Below, piece by piece: positions 22,135 to 34,736 of a stretch of 64,000 nt of DNA. Below the pieces are notes generated by a model that saw only the letters and a program-made list of their open reading frames with translations, did not search any database and was not told the origin of the DNA. Origin of the DNA: Toxonevra muliebris (lineage: Eukaryota; Arthropoda; Insecta; Diptera; Pallopteridae). Location: contig OY829328.1 in assembly GCA_963691655.1 (NCBI GenBank), positions 78,992,400 through 79,056,399 on the forward strand, written 5' to 3'. A program made the translations under genes and the position numbers. Every line of letters begins with the position of its first letter. The first letter of the stretch is position 1.

Positions 22135-23756
22135 TAACCAAACATATACGTTTCCAAATAAATGAAATCCAAAAGGCGAAAAGCCGTAAAAAAAAATTTG
22201 AGGGCTTTTGAATGATTAATCGCTCCAAAACAAGGCGAGCTCGTAAGTCCTCATATGCCAGCAGTTTATTCAAATAATTTTACCCAATTCATTAAGAACT
22301 ATAATTTTTAATGTAAATGTGTATGCTCTCTCAAAACTTCGACATAATCTTTTAAGAATATTCTCACCCATTCACATTACATCAAGAGAATCCATTAATC
22401 TCATGTTGAAAATTTGCACCACAATGTGAATTCCTACATATAGGTAGAAACAATTTGCAATGTGGTTGTTTTTGTTGTTGTTGTTGTTGTAACCATTACC
22501 ATAGGCAACCATTTAGATAGTAATAGCACCTTTAGTCATAAAGTAAGGATAAGTTAAGGTTGAAAATCCATATGTATATGAAAGTATCATCATTATGAAT
22601 TTAATTCAATCTAATCGCATCACTTTGCAACATCACAACGCATCGTTTGATATCACAACATATGCATATACAATTGTATAATAAACTCTCAGGTAACATT
22701 TTTAAAGGTAGAAACCTTTCGGTGACTAGAAGAAAAATGTATGTATGTATTTATATACACAGTGGCAACAGTAGCCACTTTCATGTGACATGAAAAACTT
22801 CTTTGTGCAACAAGTTTAACAAATTTGCAACTGATAAATGATTTTCATTTTTGAATGCGATTTTGGGATCATTAATAAATGTTGTTGTTGTTGTTATTAC
22901 GTTTATGATTGTTGTTACTTTTATTGTTGATGCTGTTAATGTTTGTTGGTTTTGCATCGTTTTCATTGTTATTGTTGTTGTATTTATGAAATTATTTGTG
23001 AACACAAACTTCATGCTACAGTGGCACAATCTATGAAAATATGATATACTCAAATTTATATATACTGGAGTGAGTTTCGGAGATAAACTCTTCTTTCCCC
23101 CTCTCTTACCCATGACAAACTCTTCCAGGGTGTGCCCATTTGATTTCCTGTTGTAATCAGAGGCTACGACTTTAAATCTGCAGATATCAACAGTCTTGTT
23201 AATGTTCGTTTTCGTTGGCGAGCTCTTCTAATTAAAAAATTTATATGTTCGATTCCATTCAATATGAACACTGCCATTAATTGCTGCATCTAGTATACCC
23301 GCTTCATTGCCTTTAATCTAATCTAATTTTTGGTTCTCTTTTTGAAATGTTCACTGGCGATTCCAGATCCCGATGTTACTCTCATCTCATTGCATAGCTC
23401 TTTTCAATATAACAATGTCCTGGAATCCAAAATAATGTAGCTGCTTTGTGAATACTTTTTAATTTTTATTTTGCACCTGGGGAGGTAGAAACTTTTATAG
23501 GTACCTCTGAATTCCTGTTCTCATTCAATTATATCGGACTCGTACCGACTAAAACCACCTCTCTTCCACTCCCCCCGTGCAACTAGCTCTAGCTATAACT
23601 TCGCGGGGCTAGATTAACGATAAGCTGTTCATCGTTAATTACGAATTTGATCGCTTTCTCTTCTTAGCCAAGCTAATGGTGTTCAATCCTATTGTTTATT
23701 ATGTTCGTGAAGTGTTCACGTTCTTGACAAAATCATGTATGTGCGTAGATATCTAC
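22135..23756. other. Gene-free DNA with GTT repeats
   Basis: gttgttgttgtt tracts occur near 22468-22490 and 22880-22985. Open frames over them on either strand are composition artefacts. No gene or structured element is otherwise supported. Confidence 0.5.
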
Positions 23757-24665
23757 ACCCAGAGAAATACTTACCTCGTTTGAAGAAAAACGGCTATCAA
23801 ATTGAGGAAAAATGGGAATGATTTGGTGCCTTAGAAATGGTTTCCTCATTTAGATATACAAAATTTCTTTGAATTGAGGAAATATTTTTTCTTTATTTTA
23901 GAGAAAAATTTCTTTGAAAGAAGGAAGTTTTCCATAAATTAAAGAAATATGTCTTCAATTTGTAGAAATTGCGGTTTTCAAATGAATAATATTTTATTTC
24001 AATATGAGAAATTGTATATAATTTAGGTAAAATTTTCCTCAGTTTGAGGAATATTTTTCCATAAATTGAAGTAAATTTACTATCTTTTTAGAAAAAAGAT
24101 CTTCAATTTATGGAATATTTTATACAATGTTGTTTTAATTAAAAGGCATAGAAGTCATATTTTTTTACTTGTATTCATTTATTATTTTATTTTTAATAAG
24201 TATTAAGGTTTACTTTCATACGTATATAAAAATTATAAATTGAAGTTTATTGAAATTTATATCTTTTCAATATATTTTATTATTATTTTTTCACAATATA
24301 TATATTTTTTTTTCACAAATTATATCAACAGCTACAAACACAACCGCTTCGCTTGAAATAGAGACGCCGACTAAAAAATTCAAAAGAAAAACAAAGCGTA
24401 CGCGATTGTCTGCTAAGGCCGAAAGAGTAAAGCTAGTTTTTTGTGTATACCAAAATTTTGTATGGAGAACATTTTTGGTATAACCGTCTCTTTCTTACAT
24501 TTTCTATGCAACTAAATTTGTTAAAAAATTAAGAAATCACTTACTTCAAATTGAACACCATGGTTCCATGAAAGGAGCACATTTTTCTTCATTTTGGGGA
24601 AAATTTACTTAAACGAGAAAAATTGTCGTGGATTCAAATTGAGGAATTAGCTTAGAATATCAGTT
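23757..24665. repeat. Degenerate repeat rich in 'aaattgaggaaa' and 'ttcctca' phrases
   Basis: Variants of tttcctcaatttga and its complement recur roughly every 30-60 bases (23770, 23805, 23850, 23875, 23935, 24030, 24045, 24105, 24545, 24640). The block begins acacccagagaaatactt and ends before ttagggtctcc. This looks like one non-autonomous element with many internal subrepeats. Its ends and class could not be set. Confidence 0.4.
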
Positions 24666-25992
24666 AGGGTCTCCATTATTTTTGTAGTTTCGAATTTTCA
24701 TGGTGCTACTCAAGCATTTGGTGTACTATATTCTAGAAAAAGGAAATCGCGTAAAATTTCAACCCGATCGGACAATATTTAGGGGTAGTACGAGTATGTT
24801 AGCTTTGTGGTCCAGATATTCTTCTGTACAAGCGTTTTCAGCAGGCTTGGCCAAGACCAAGACAATTCAGACCGCAGTTGAGCATGAGATGAAAGCAGCT
24901 GTTGAATTTGCCTTAAACTAGTTGAAGTTGAATCAATACTTACTAACTCGGGCACTGTAGTATACATTGTAAATTGTAGATGTTAATTTTTCTGTATTGT
25001 ATTTTATTTTATTTTTCCTTGCCGATTTCTCAGATGTAGAGATGTTTGCCGTGAGTTCTTGGAACTTATATTAATATTTCTTGGATACGTGCCACCGCTA
25101 GGCGTGCATTTCCTTGCACCTGGAATATATACTACGCCCACTGGATGTCAAAGGTCTTGTATACCTTCAAAGTGTACATGTTTCGGTCACAGTTTCCTCT
25201 TACTACTCATGTTGAGAGAGGACTCCGAGAGGCCGGTGTGTTTGTGGTACTTGAGTACCTCCGAGCTCCGCTGCTTGTGTCGGCACCGAAGAATATCATG
25301 TTTTTTCGCAGAAGCTTGTCAATTACACGAACGTAAATCTTTCTGTATCTCAGGTGGCCCATCAGAAACTAGTAGGCCACCTCTGGTAAGCTAGGTGAAG
25401 AGCTTATTGACCTGTCAACTAGAAGACGTACAGACTTTCGCTGTCTCATTTTTCGCCCTAGACGTAAATGGCATTCTAATGTCCATTCTCCATTCAATAG
25501 AAAATATTCCTGATTGAAAGACACTGCAGTTATTGGGGAAGCTACGTTCTTTTTGGATCAATCAGTAAAAAAAAGTTAAATTTAACTATACAATGGTTTA
25601 GTTTTTTCTTCCTGATAGAGAAGTGAATAAAATGCGGAATTTGATGTAAATAGAGAGACTTCTAAGATGTGCATTCCGTTTCTATTGCTAAGGGATATTT
25701 GGCAGGTACCTTGGTTCCGTCTGATTGGAATTGTCTTTTCCTCACATTTCAGACTTATAGGGAAGGAGATATTGCATGGAGTGTAGTTCATTCATGTAGT
25801 TCATAATTCAGCGAAGCTTCAATTATTTCTAAGATGTTAAACAATGACTTCCCAGAACAAATTGGAGAAATCACATCAAAAACTTGTTTTTATGTTACTC
25901 AGGAACAATTCGTTATTAGAGAAGGATTATATCGGCGTTATACAGGGCGTCTAAAATCAACAAATTGGATGTGATATAGTCAAATATAGTTA
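24666..25992. other. Gene-free stretch
   Basis: No gene is supported. Plus-strand frames at 24700-24921 and 25059-25394 have ordinary composition but no recognisable domain, partner exon or codon pattern that would separate them from chance. Confidence 0.4.
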
Positions 25993-27836
25993 ACTAGCTG
26001 ACCCGGCAGACGTTTTTCTGCCGTTTCTACGACGAAGCGGGAAAATTGAAGTTTATTTCAATGAAGAAGAATAAAGTTTCTTGGTGTTTAAAATTGAACA
26101 TTGGTAATGACAATTCAAGCTTAAAGGACGTAATTAGTAAAAATTCTAGATTTAAAAATGGGGCATCAAAATTGACATTCTTAAAACTATTTAAATTGCA
26201 GAAGAATAACAAAGACCGTTCCAGAAGTTAGATCTAATTCCAAAAACTATTTAAAAATATGGACCCATTTGCTATTCATTATAAAAATAGAATTTATTAC
26301 AGCGCCACCTATCGGATTTTGACATAGCTAGGCAGGTTCTTGAGATATTTCATAAATTAGTAGCAATAATAGTAAAAAATAATAAAAAAAAAATAGAAGT
26401 AGAAAAAACAGTGAAAAAGTAGTAGAAAAATGTAATAAAACCGTGCTTAAAAGCATAAGTAGATAAGGTAGTAAAAAAGTAGTCGAATATAAGAAGAAAA
26501 TATTGGAAAAAATAAATTAAAATAGTAATAGAAAATAGAAGTAGAGCATGGTGCAACACCCACTAATCCAACAAACTGAAAGAATTAAATTTTTAGTAAG
26601 ATATCTCATATTGGAAATTCAGGTTATATGGAAGTTGCTACACCCCCTTTGTCAATCCCACCTATATTTTTGTTGTAGCATGGCATTGTTAATTCACGTT
26701 CTTGTGCCGAATGTCTGTACTGTGCTCTAAATGATTCTTGAGATATACCAAAAAAAATATTAGGATTAATTTTATTATGGTTCAGTTGAATTATAGAAAT
26801 AATATTTCATATTCATATCAAAGACCATTCTTGAAATTATTTAAAAATTTGAACTAATTTCATATATATTATAAATATAGAATTTTTTGCAGGCAGGGTC
26901 TTAAGATATTTCATAAAGTAGTAGAAATAATAGTAGAAAAAGAAATGGAAAAAGTAGTAGAAAATAGCAGCGCAAAAGTAGAAGAAAATAGTAGTAGAAT
27001 GGTAGTAGAAAAAGTAGTAGGAAAAAGAACAGAAAATATTATTACTTATTGTTGTAAAGAAGTAGTGAAAAGGTAGCAGAAAAAGTAGTAGTTAAACATA
27101 GTAGTACAAAATTAGTAAAAATGGAGTAGAAAGAGTGGTAGAAATAATAGTAAAAAATAGTAGTAGAAAAAACTGGTAAAAAGTAGTAAAAAATAGTAGT
27201 AGAATAATAATAGAAAGTAATAGTAATAGAAAGTAATAGTAGTAGAAAATAAGAAAAAATGTATTAAAAAGTAGTAGAAAAAATGTATTAAAAAAGTAGT
27301 ACTAAAATAGTAGTAGAAAATATTGATTGAAAAAGTAGTAGGAAATAAGAAAAATTGCAGAAAAAAATAAGTTTAAAAGTAGCAGAAAATAGTAGTAGAA
27401 ATAGTAGTAGAATTAGTAGTAGAAATAGTAGTAGAAAATAAAAGTGAAGCACTAACAACAAACTCCAACAAACTGAAAGAATTCAAATTTTAGTAAGATA
27501 TCTCATAATGGAAATTCAGCTTATATGGAAGGTGCTACACCCCCTTTGTCCCTCCCACCTATATTTTTGTTGTAACATGGCATTGTCAATTCTCGTTATT
27601 GTACCAAATGTCTGTGCTGTGCTATAAATGGTTCTTGAGATATACCCAAAAAACGGTTAGGATTGTATGGGAGGTGCCACGCCCACTTTACTGAAAGCCA
27701 TTATGAAAAGCTATGTTTTATCCTTCCGTCTAAGAAAATATATTCTGGAAATATGACTTCAATCGGTCCCGTCGTTCAGAAGTTAAACGATGACATACAC
27801 ACAAAGCTCTACGATTATATATATATGTATAAAGAT
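25993..27836 (+). repeat. Dispersed element R, copy 2, with internal duplication
   Basis: It shares the head actagctgacccggca and the tail tacgattatatatat...aaagat with copy 1 at 3997-5099 but is about 740 bp longer. The extra length comes from a partial internal duplication: the block with 'ttgagatatttcataaa', the gtagtagaaaa core and 'agtaagatatctcat' occurs at about 26320-26760 and again at about 26890-27690. No coding region is present. Confidence 0.75.
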
Positions 27837-29811
27837 TAATTTAAATATTATCAAATCTAGGCCCACAGCATCCACAACCATTACGATCAAGATCATTTTT
27901 AAAACGCATATCATCAACGTCAAATCAAAAAAACACACGGCTGAAGTTCAAAGGAGTTCAGGTGTTCGCCGCCGCTTTACTTAGAAACATTTCGTGGTCA
28001 CACATGGTAGAAAGAAAATAAAAAATCCGGAAAAATACAATAAGAAAATACACAAACAACATCACATAATTGTAAGCACAACAATTTGATACCTTTTAAG
28101 TATAAATAAAATAAAAATACACATAATAAACTACAGCAGCAATAATAAGAGAAAGATAAGAAATCTTAACGTTTTTGAACCGAAACAGCAAACATAAACC
28201 ACAAGTGATGATGGATTATTAGAACGTGTTCGCAGCTAAAATATATTCAAAGTGTTAGGTTTATATGTAGGTATATGTGTGTAGGTGAGGAGGTGTGATG
28301 TTGTAGATGAAACAGAAAGAGAAAAGGAAGAAGCAGAGGTATTTGTTTGTGTGTCTGTCTATTTGGTTGCTTGTCTTCAAAAAATATGATAGTGCAACAA
28401 AAGCAGAAACAGAGTTAGAGTCAGAGTCAGAGCCAGAGTCAGGCATAAACAATACAGAAGCCAAAGACTAACAATAAAATAAACACACGAAACTCATTAA
28501 TCCTCAACAATTCAGTAGAAAAAAAAAAGCAAAGGAAGAAAAAGGTCCTGACAAAATCAACGATGGTTCAAAAAACTTTGAACACACACACACACACACA
28601 CTTAAATAAACATGCATATGTATGTACACCTTCTTCACCTTTATTGTTATCTGTATGTGTGTGTGTGTGTGTGTGTGTGCCTTGCAATTGTAACCCAAAA
28701 AGTGAAAATGATAAATTACCCACACAATCGCACAAAACATTGGCATTTGCATATTCCTTCAACTCATTTATGGATGCATGCAAATATGCATGTGTGTGTG
28801 TGTGTGTCTGTCGGTTTTGTTTTTTTTTGATGAATGTTTTTGTCTTATATTTTAAACTTTTCCGATAAATAAACATTTAACACGTTTTTATAAAGTTCCT
28901 CAGATACACAAACACACACACACATATCGATAGAGCGCTCCTTGTATTTTCGATCTATTTGTCATGCAGTCAATCATTTGCATCAACTTTGCTTTTTGCA
29001 CACACATACACACACACACACACATATCCGCGTTCGTACACATTTATTTATTTACTTTTTTCTTTTGGTTTGTTTTTGTTTTTTAACAAATCTTTTGGCA
29101 TTTCAAATGCAAATATAGTCTATGCTTTTTGTTTGTGCTTATTTTCACGCTTTGGTATTAAAAGTATTTAAACAAAATTTTACCTAAATGTCACGTTTCT
29201 GGAAATGATTTTACTTCTTTTTTTTTTGTGGGTTGGAATTGCGGCAGTGGTGGTGTTAAATAAAATGCATGCCCTCAAGTTTTTTGTGAAATTAACAGAA
29301 AAAGTTTTATAGCAAATTAATTATTTTGATTATTTCTGATTTATTTTCGTCATAAAATTGGAATGTTTATTAAGCGAAATATTAGCATTTATCATCGTTC
29401 TTACATGCATATGTCTACATGTCTACTCAACTTACTGTCGAACGCTGAGCTACACAAGTATGTAACTGTATCTTTAGCATAGTATGGGTGCTTTGCCATA
29501 GTAAAGCTTTCCCTTTTATATATCGCGGTTAAGACTCTTCTGGGCTATGAAAACTGTCAACAAAAAATAAAGGGAGAAAAGTACAACATGCAGGGTTTCA
29601 ACGCTAGAAGAGCGAGAAACTTGACAAAGCAATAGCTTCTAAGCAGCAAGTATCGATCATAGAAACACACCTGCTATTATCGGGGTCAAGTACTGGTTAC
29701 AAAACAATACTGGCGGAACTTGTACATACCTGAATTGAAAATCAATAGAAGCCCAAATATAATTTGAATAAGGGGTTAACTCAACCCACTACTCAAAACC
29801 ACATATTAGAG
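27837..29811. other. Gene-free DNA with CA/TG microsatellites
   Basis: (AC)n at 28582-28602, (TG)n at 28655-28679 and 28791-28807, (CA)n at 28909-28923 and 29001-29024. A cagagtcagagtcagagcca tract at about 28416-28441 is a short hexamer repeat. Open frames crossing these tracts are artefacts. No gene recognised. Confidence 0.6.
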
Positions 29812-30566
29812 CTGTGGTTCTCAAATGGTGGGTCGCGCCCTTCTGGAGGTCGTAGACGGATTAACGTGCAGAGACAACAGAGATAATTAGAGAAACTCAT
29901 GATGGCCTTGCTGGTAGTGTAATCTTTTGCCGCACGAGGACCTAGCAAGGCATACATGATGCTAGGCACTGACTTTAGAAAAATATCTACATTTAAAAGT
30001 CTTGTTATTCCAAATTACCTATAAATCTTCTCTCTCGTAGAGCCTTTTTTAGCCTTCGGTGGGTTTTTCGATTTACACAATCTTTGACATTAGAAATAAC
30101 TTCAGATAATGTATAATGGACTCGATTTATTAATTATTTGGTTATTTTTTTACTAGTAATTTTCCAACAAAAACTTCGCCATCCTCATTTTCTTCACGAG
30201 GAACTATTAACCTCCGCTAGTTCATGTATTCTTCAGAGCTACATGAACCGCTAGTCGAATTCACGCCTTCCACGTGGACACGGTTTTCTAATGCACCATG
30301 CATTACAGAGATAGTTCTTTCCTCTGACGAACAGGCTTCGAAATATTTTTCCTGATTGTTAAGACCTTTCCAAATTTAAAACAAATGTTCACATATATTC
30401 TCCTTCTTTCTTTCTCTCACTAACCTATATGCCTTCCTCAATCATTGTGTTCTGCATTTATAGGAACTTTATCCCAGTATGTTGACTGTAACATTACAAA
30501 AAAATCTATAAAAAATGTTGTGTGAAAATGAAAGTGGGCGAGGATGAAAACAGTTGAGAACCGCGA
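29812..30566. mobile_element. hAT (Charlie-like ends) non-autonomous element
   Basis: The left end CTGTGGTTCTCAA, followed by atggtgggtcgcg, and the inverted right end TCGCGGTTCTCAA pair at 10 of 13 positions. They are flanked by tattagag (29804-29811) and ttttagag (30567-30574), a 7-of-8 match at hAT duplication length. The 'GGTTCTCAA...GTGGGTCGCG' start is typical of Charlie-type hAT elements known in many animals. No transposase frame of useful length remains. Confidence 0.7.
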
Positions 30567-31279
30567 TTTTAGAGAAATAAGGGATGAAATTAGTTTCAGT
30601 AATAAGGCAGCAGCCCTCAAGATCTATAACGCCAGTACTCTTATACTGACGCCCTTAGAGCTAACAAGACCCCAGGCATAACTACTGCCGAACTTCAATC
30701 CTACGGATACGTCAGATTCCTGCTGATTATAACCACCTTCAACCTTTTCTTTCAATCTCTCTGCGGTATTACTTTCAGCAATTCATTTCTGGGGCTAGAT
30801 GTAGCAGTTCAGTTAGCGGTCTTTTCCTGTCTCTCTTATATTATGATCTGTCTCCCATGCCGACCACTAGTTTTTCCCGTTTTTCTTCCTTGTGTTCAGG
30901 AACACGCGTTAAGAACTTCAATTTGAGAATGCTCTCATGAATCGCGGTCCAAAGAGTCACCACAATATGAATCCCTGTAGTACGCCATCTGTCATGACGC
31001 AGGGTAATATTGTGAGTACGTCCTAACGTAAATAAATCGTACCTGTGGATAAGCCTTAATATTTTGCATTTAACAGCACTGAAGTGAAGCAAAGTTTCAT
31101 GAATGCAAAATTGCGTCTGATTTTTTTTGCAGTTTCTTAAGTTTAAGTATATTTGTTTGAAAATATAAGCTATCAGTCAGAGGTAAAATGGGTCATGTGA
31201 CACCGGGATAAAGTTGGTCATGAATTTTATTTCCGTATTGGTTTAGAAAATTCCATGGCAAAGTTGATTACCGATTATA
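30567..31279. other. Gene-free stretch
   Basis: No gene or repeat was recognised between the hAT-like element and the MITE at 31280. Confidence 0.4.
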
Positions 31280-31565
31280 GGCCGTTCACATATTACGTAA
31301 CGCACGTGGTGTTACATGGGGGAGATCATCAACCGCGTTACGCAACGTTGATTTTATGCTATGACTTCAAAATTACACTAGTTTATAAAATTGATTTTCT
31401 TCCGCTGAATTCGAAAATTATGCCTAAAATTTTGCTTTAAAATGGCGAAAATAATTTGTTACGTTACGAGGGGTGGAGGGGGACCTTTTTGTTTCGATGT
31501 ATTACGACCAGGGGGGATGGAGTCAAAATTGGTCAAAAATTGCGTTACCTAAGATGTGAACGGCC
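31280..31565. mobile_element. MITE with ggccgttcacat termini
   Basis: The left end GGCCGTTCACATATTACGTA continues to acgcacg; the right end reads, on the other strand, GGCCGTTCACATCTTAGGTA then acgcaat. About 22 of the first 24 positions pair. The interior (286 bp overall) has no coding frame and contains further gttacg/cgtaac phrases. A target duplication could not be fixed, so the superfamily is open. Confidence 0.75.
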
Positions 31566-31659
31566 CCTTGTTTGTGTATTAAGTGATAAAAAAGAAACGG
31601 TTCAAAGTCAGTCACTGTGTTTTCAGTATTTTTGATAATTTTCGAAGTAAAACTTCTTC

Positions 31660-31762
31660 ATGATAGTTTTTTAGGAGACTATGAAAATTAAATCTAGAGG
31701 TTAATTTTTAAAGTCATGACTTAAGTTCATGACAATTTCGTTATTTGAAGTTATATATAAAC
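31660..31762 (+). repeat. Dispersed 103-bp repeat, copy 2
   Basis: Near-identical to 88-190 in the same orientation, with differences such as ttttcaaag/tttttaaag and catgtcaat/catgacaat. It lies about 95 bp downstream of the MITE at 31280-31565; flanks are otherwise unrelated to those of copy 1. Confidence 0.85.
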
Positions 31763-32087
31763 AGGTTAATGAACAAATGTAGTCATCACAACAGCAATGT
31801 ATATAGAGACGGGCAAATCACGGGCCACAATTCCTCATCAGTGATCTTAGTGATAGTTCTTATTCTTTCAATATCCTATATAAGCTACTAATATTTGAAA
31901 TCATAACCAAATATCTTCTTTAACTTCTTTATTGAAATTTTGCAACAAAAATGTGATTTCACTACACCCAAACGTAACTAATAAGAAACAAAGTTATGTT
32001 GTTATTAGTGTTTAGCCAACGAGAGCGTATAGGGATCGGTTACATACAATCAAACAGAGAGTCGACTTCTCGCAGTTTTATTTCATG

Positions 32088-34000
32088 CACGGTTGCCACT
32101 TTGGTACAATTCTACCAAAACTGGTACATTTTTTTCCATTTTTCTGTGCTTGGTACATTGGTACATGTTTTTAAAATCTGGTACATTTTGTGGGCAAAGT
32201 TAGTTTAGTTTATAATAATTAAGAATTGTAAACTTATTTTCAAAATATTTTTTGTTGAAAAAGGTAAAATTTAAATATACATAATATCAGGGCCGTAGCC
32301 AGGATTTTTTTTCGTGGGAGGTTTTCATTCGACGAAAATATTCATATAAAATTTTTATGAAACTGATGTTTAAATACAATAAATTAAATACGATGATGCA
32401 TTTGAAGGACCCTATCAGACTAGGGAGAAAAGTGGATAAATGTCCTAAAGCTCTAGAAAAAATTTTTGTTTCCGAATTTTCTTAATCTTAACCTAAAAAA
32501 AATGGCCGAAAATGACAAAAAAAATTCACAGAATAATAAATTTAAATTTTTTCAAATAAATATTATTCAATGTGGATTCCAATATATTTTTTATCGTGAA
32601 AGATATAATTTCGATAACTCATTGACTTGCCATTACTGATAATGAACCTAACCTCAAAAAAATGATCAAAAATGCCAAAAATAGTTAGAGACTAACTTTT
32701 TTCAAATGATTATCAGTGGGAATTTGGGCCATTATCAATGATGAGGAGCCCGGATGAAGTTGGCATGTATTCCCTAAATTCGTGCAGTCACAGCATTGAA
32801 ATCTTCCGAGTCGGGTGCTCTGAGCAATAATGGGTTAAAGGATTAATTATATTTTAAGATTAAGAACTTTGCATGGGTTTGGTGAATTGTTCCTAGTTTT
32901 GGCGAGTGAATTTTTCATGCTGAACATGAATCTGAGGTCAAAAACTTACCATTACGTCACGTTTTAGAAAAATGGGGTTGAAACCCCTGAAAATACCGTT
33001 TTTGGCCATGTAGCACAACTACGATTTCAATTCAAATTTATTTTTGAAATTTTTTATTTTATTTGACTTTTTAGAAAGAAACCGATTAAAAAATATTTAA
33101 AAATCATTCAATAGATTTTATTTAGACTTTTTTTCCATCCACTGTCAATCAATATCAAAAATTAGGAAAAAGTTTTCACATTTCGGGGGGGGGAGAGAAT
33201 CCCCAAAACCTCCCCCCTAAATACGGCCTTGCATAATATATAATGCTTTCAAAAGAATTGTGTGTCGGACAGTAAGAGTCTTATTATATCTAGTCGGCCT
33301 AAGACTATTTTTAAAATACAAAATATATTTTAATTAATATGTTACTTTTTATTAAGGATGTAGTCTGGTGTTCCGGCCTAATTTTTAAAGTTATTTCGAG
33401 AATTTTTTATTAAAAAAAAATAAAATTATTATTTCATTTTTTTTTTATATGTTATTATTGACATCTTTAATTGTTCAAAACAAATTTTTGGAGTTTATTT
33501 TACGAAATTTTTTTAGCGTTTTTTTACGTCCAAAGTGGATACCTAAAAAAAAAGGGTGGGGCTGGCCTGGATTTAAACATTTTGATTAAAAACCAACAAA
33601 ATCGCGTTTTTTTTCTGTTAAAAATCGTTGTAAAAAATGATTAAAAATAAACAGTTCTACTACCTGCGAGAGCCATTGGCGTGTAAAATAATATATTAAA
33701 AGTTCAGCCCAATCAGTTCGATAGAATTCTCTTAGACCCCTGGGCCGGTAAAAAAAAAAAAACCTTGTTTTGAGAAAAACATTTTTAAAGTTTTAACGAG
33801 AGATAAAGTTTACTTTCAATATATTGTACTTTCGAAATACATTTAAAAAAAAATACTCGTTTTTTTGAAACTCAAACACCGGACTACATCCTTAATAAAT
33901 AACATTTAATGTTACTTATTTTATTGGTACATTTTTTCCCCATTTGGTACATTTTTTGGTAAATATTGGTACAAAATAAAATGAGTAAGTGGCAACCGTG
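32088..34000. mobile_element. hAT-like element H1 inserted in repeat T
   Basis: The terminal inverted repeats CACGGTTGCCACTT and AAGTGGCAACCGTG pair perfectly over 14 bp. The flanks atttcatg (32080-32087) and atttcata (34001-34008) are an 8-bp duplication with one difference, and the empty site survives in repeat T at about 14770-14777. Subterminal regions repeat ttggtaca many times. No transposase is encoded. Element H2 (32288-33231) is nested inside, so H1 itself is about 960 bp. Confidence 0.9.
32288..33231. mobile_element. hAT-like element H2 nested in H1
   Basis: The ends are CAGGGCCGTAGCCAGG (left) and, inverted, CAAGGCCGTATTTAGG (right). A perfect 8-bp duplication cataatat flanks it at 32280-32287 and 33232-33239. 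The element is 944 bp, without a transposase frame. A related, inverted, partly decayed copy lies at 21241-22134. Confidence 0.9.
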
Positions 34001-34242
34001 ATTTCATATACTTTAGTGAGAGTCGGCTCTCTCATATACGTCTCTGCTTAATTGCAAATGGCTGAATTTTCCTCTCATGTGTTATAATCGTGTACTACAT
34101 CGTGTTTGTGCCGTTAAGTGTAGAGAGTATCAACAGAAGAAAAGCAACAACAAAATAGAAAGAAGAAGACTGCAAAAACTTCAATAGAATTCGTTATAAA
34201 TGTTTTCTAATAATTTTCAAATTCTACTGTGAGTGCATGCAG

Positions 34243-34736
34243 ACACATATTTTCTTTTTTTGTTATTAATTTTATGTATTTTTAGAAAAATGGTGCGCGT
34301 ATTCAATTGATGATGTTGTGATCGTTTTTGTTATATTTATTGTTACTTGATTAAGAAAATATTTTTGCTAGCCATGACTGCTCCAAAATTTACCATATAA
34401 AGTGCGCAATTTTCTATATTGTAAAAAAAAAATCAGGAAAAATTACGAATTGAAAATTGTGTGTGTCTAAAAGCTTTCAATAAAGTTTACCCTGGTCTCC
34501 TCTAATGCCTCTAATTATGGTTTAGTTCACATCCGCCGTAGACCAAATACATAGAACGACCCCTTCATTAACTCCTACAGCCAGTCATATACGATGTGAT
34601 TAGATATTTGAATAAGCAAAAGTCTACGTACCAAAAAATGTTCTATCGTCTGGTGAAGGAATCTGTAAGAGCTAGAAGGCTAAGCTCCTGCCACAAGTCG
34701 GCAAGATAAATATACGGATGCCCAAGTGTGCACATA
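34243..34736. other. Gene-free stretch
   Basis: AT-rich with A and T runs. No gene or repeat was recognised before the DD37D element. Confidence 0.4.

Larger units (their letters stand above)
31954..34242 (-). repeat. Dispersed repeat T, copy split by a hAT insertion
   Basis: 31954-32087 and 34001-34242, joined, are the inverted counterpart of the uninterrupted copy at 14511-14903. Shared segments include gagagtcgacttctcgcagt, tgagagtcggctctctca, ttcctctcatgtgttataa and aagtgtagagagta. The break falls at attYcatg, where copy 1 reads atgccatg. The intervening 1.9 kb is the hAT-like element H1. Confidence 0.85.

Noticed and set aside
28504..28876. Several overlapping frames on both strands with His-Thr or Val-Cys runs
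   Set aside because: They translate CA/TG microsatellites; coding potential on both strands at once is a sign of simple repeats.
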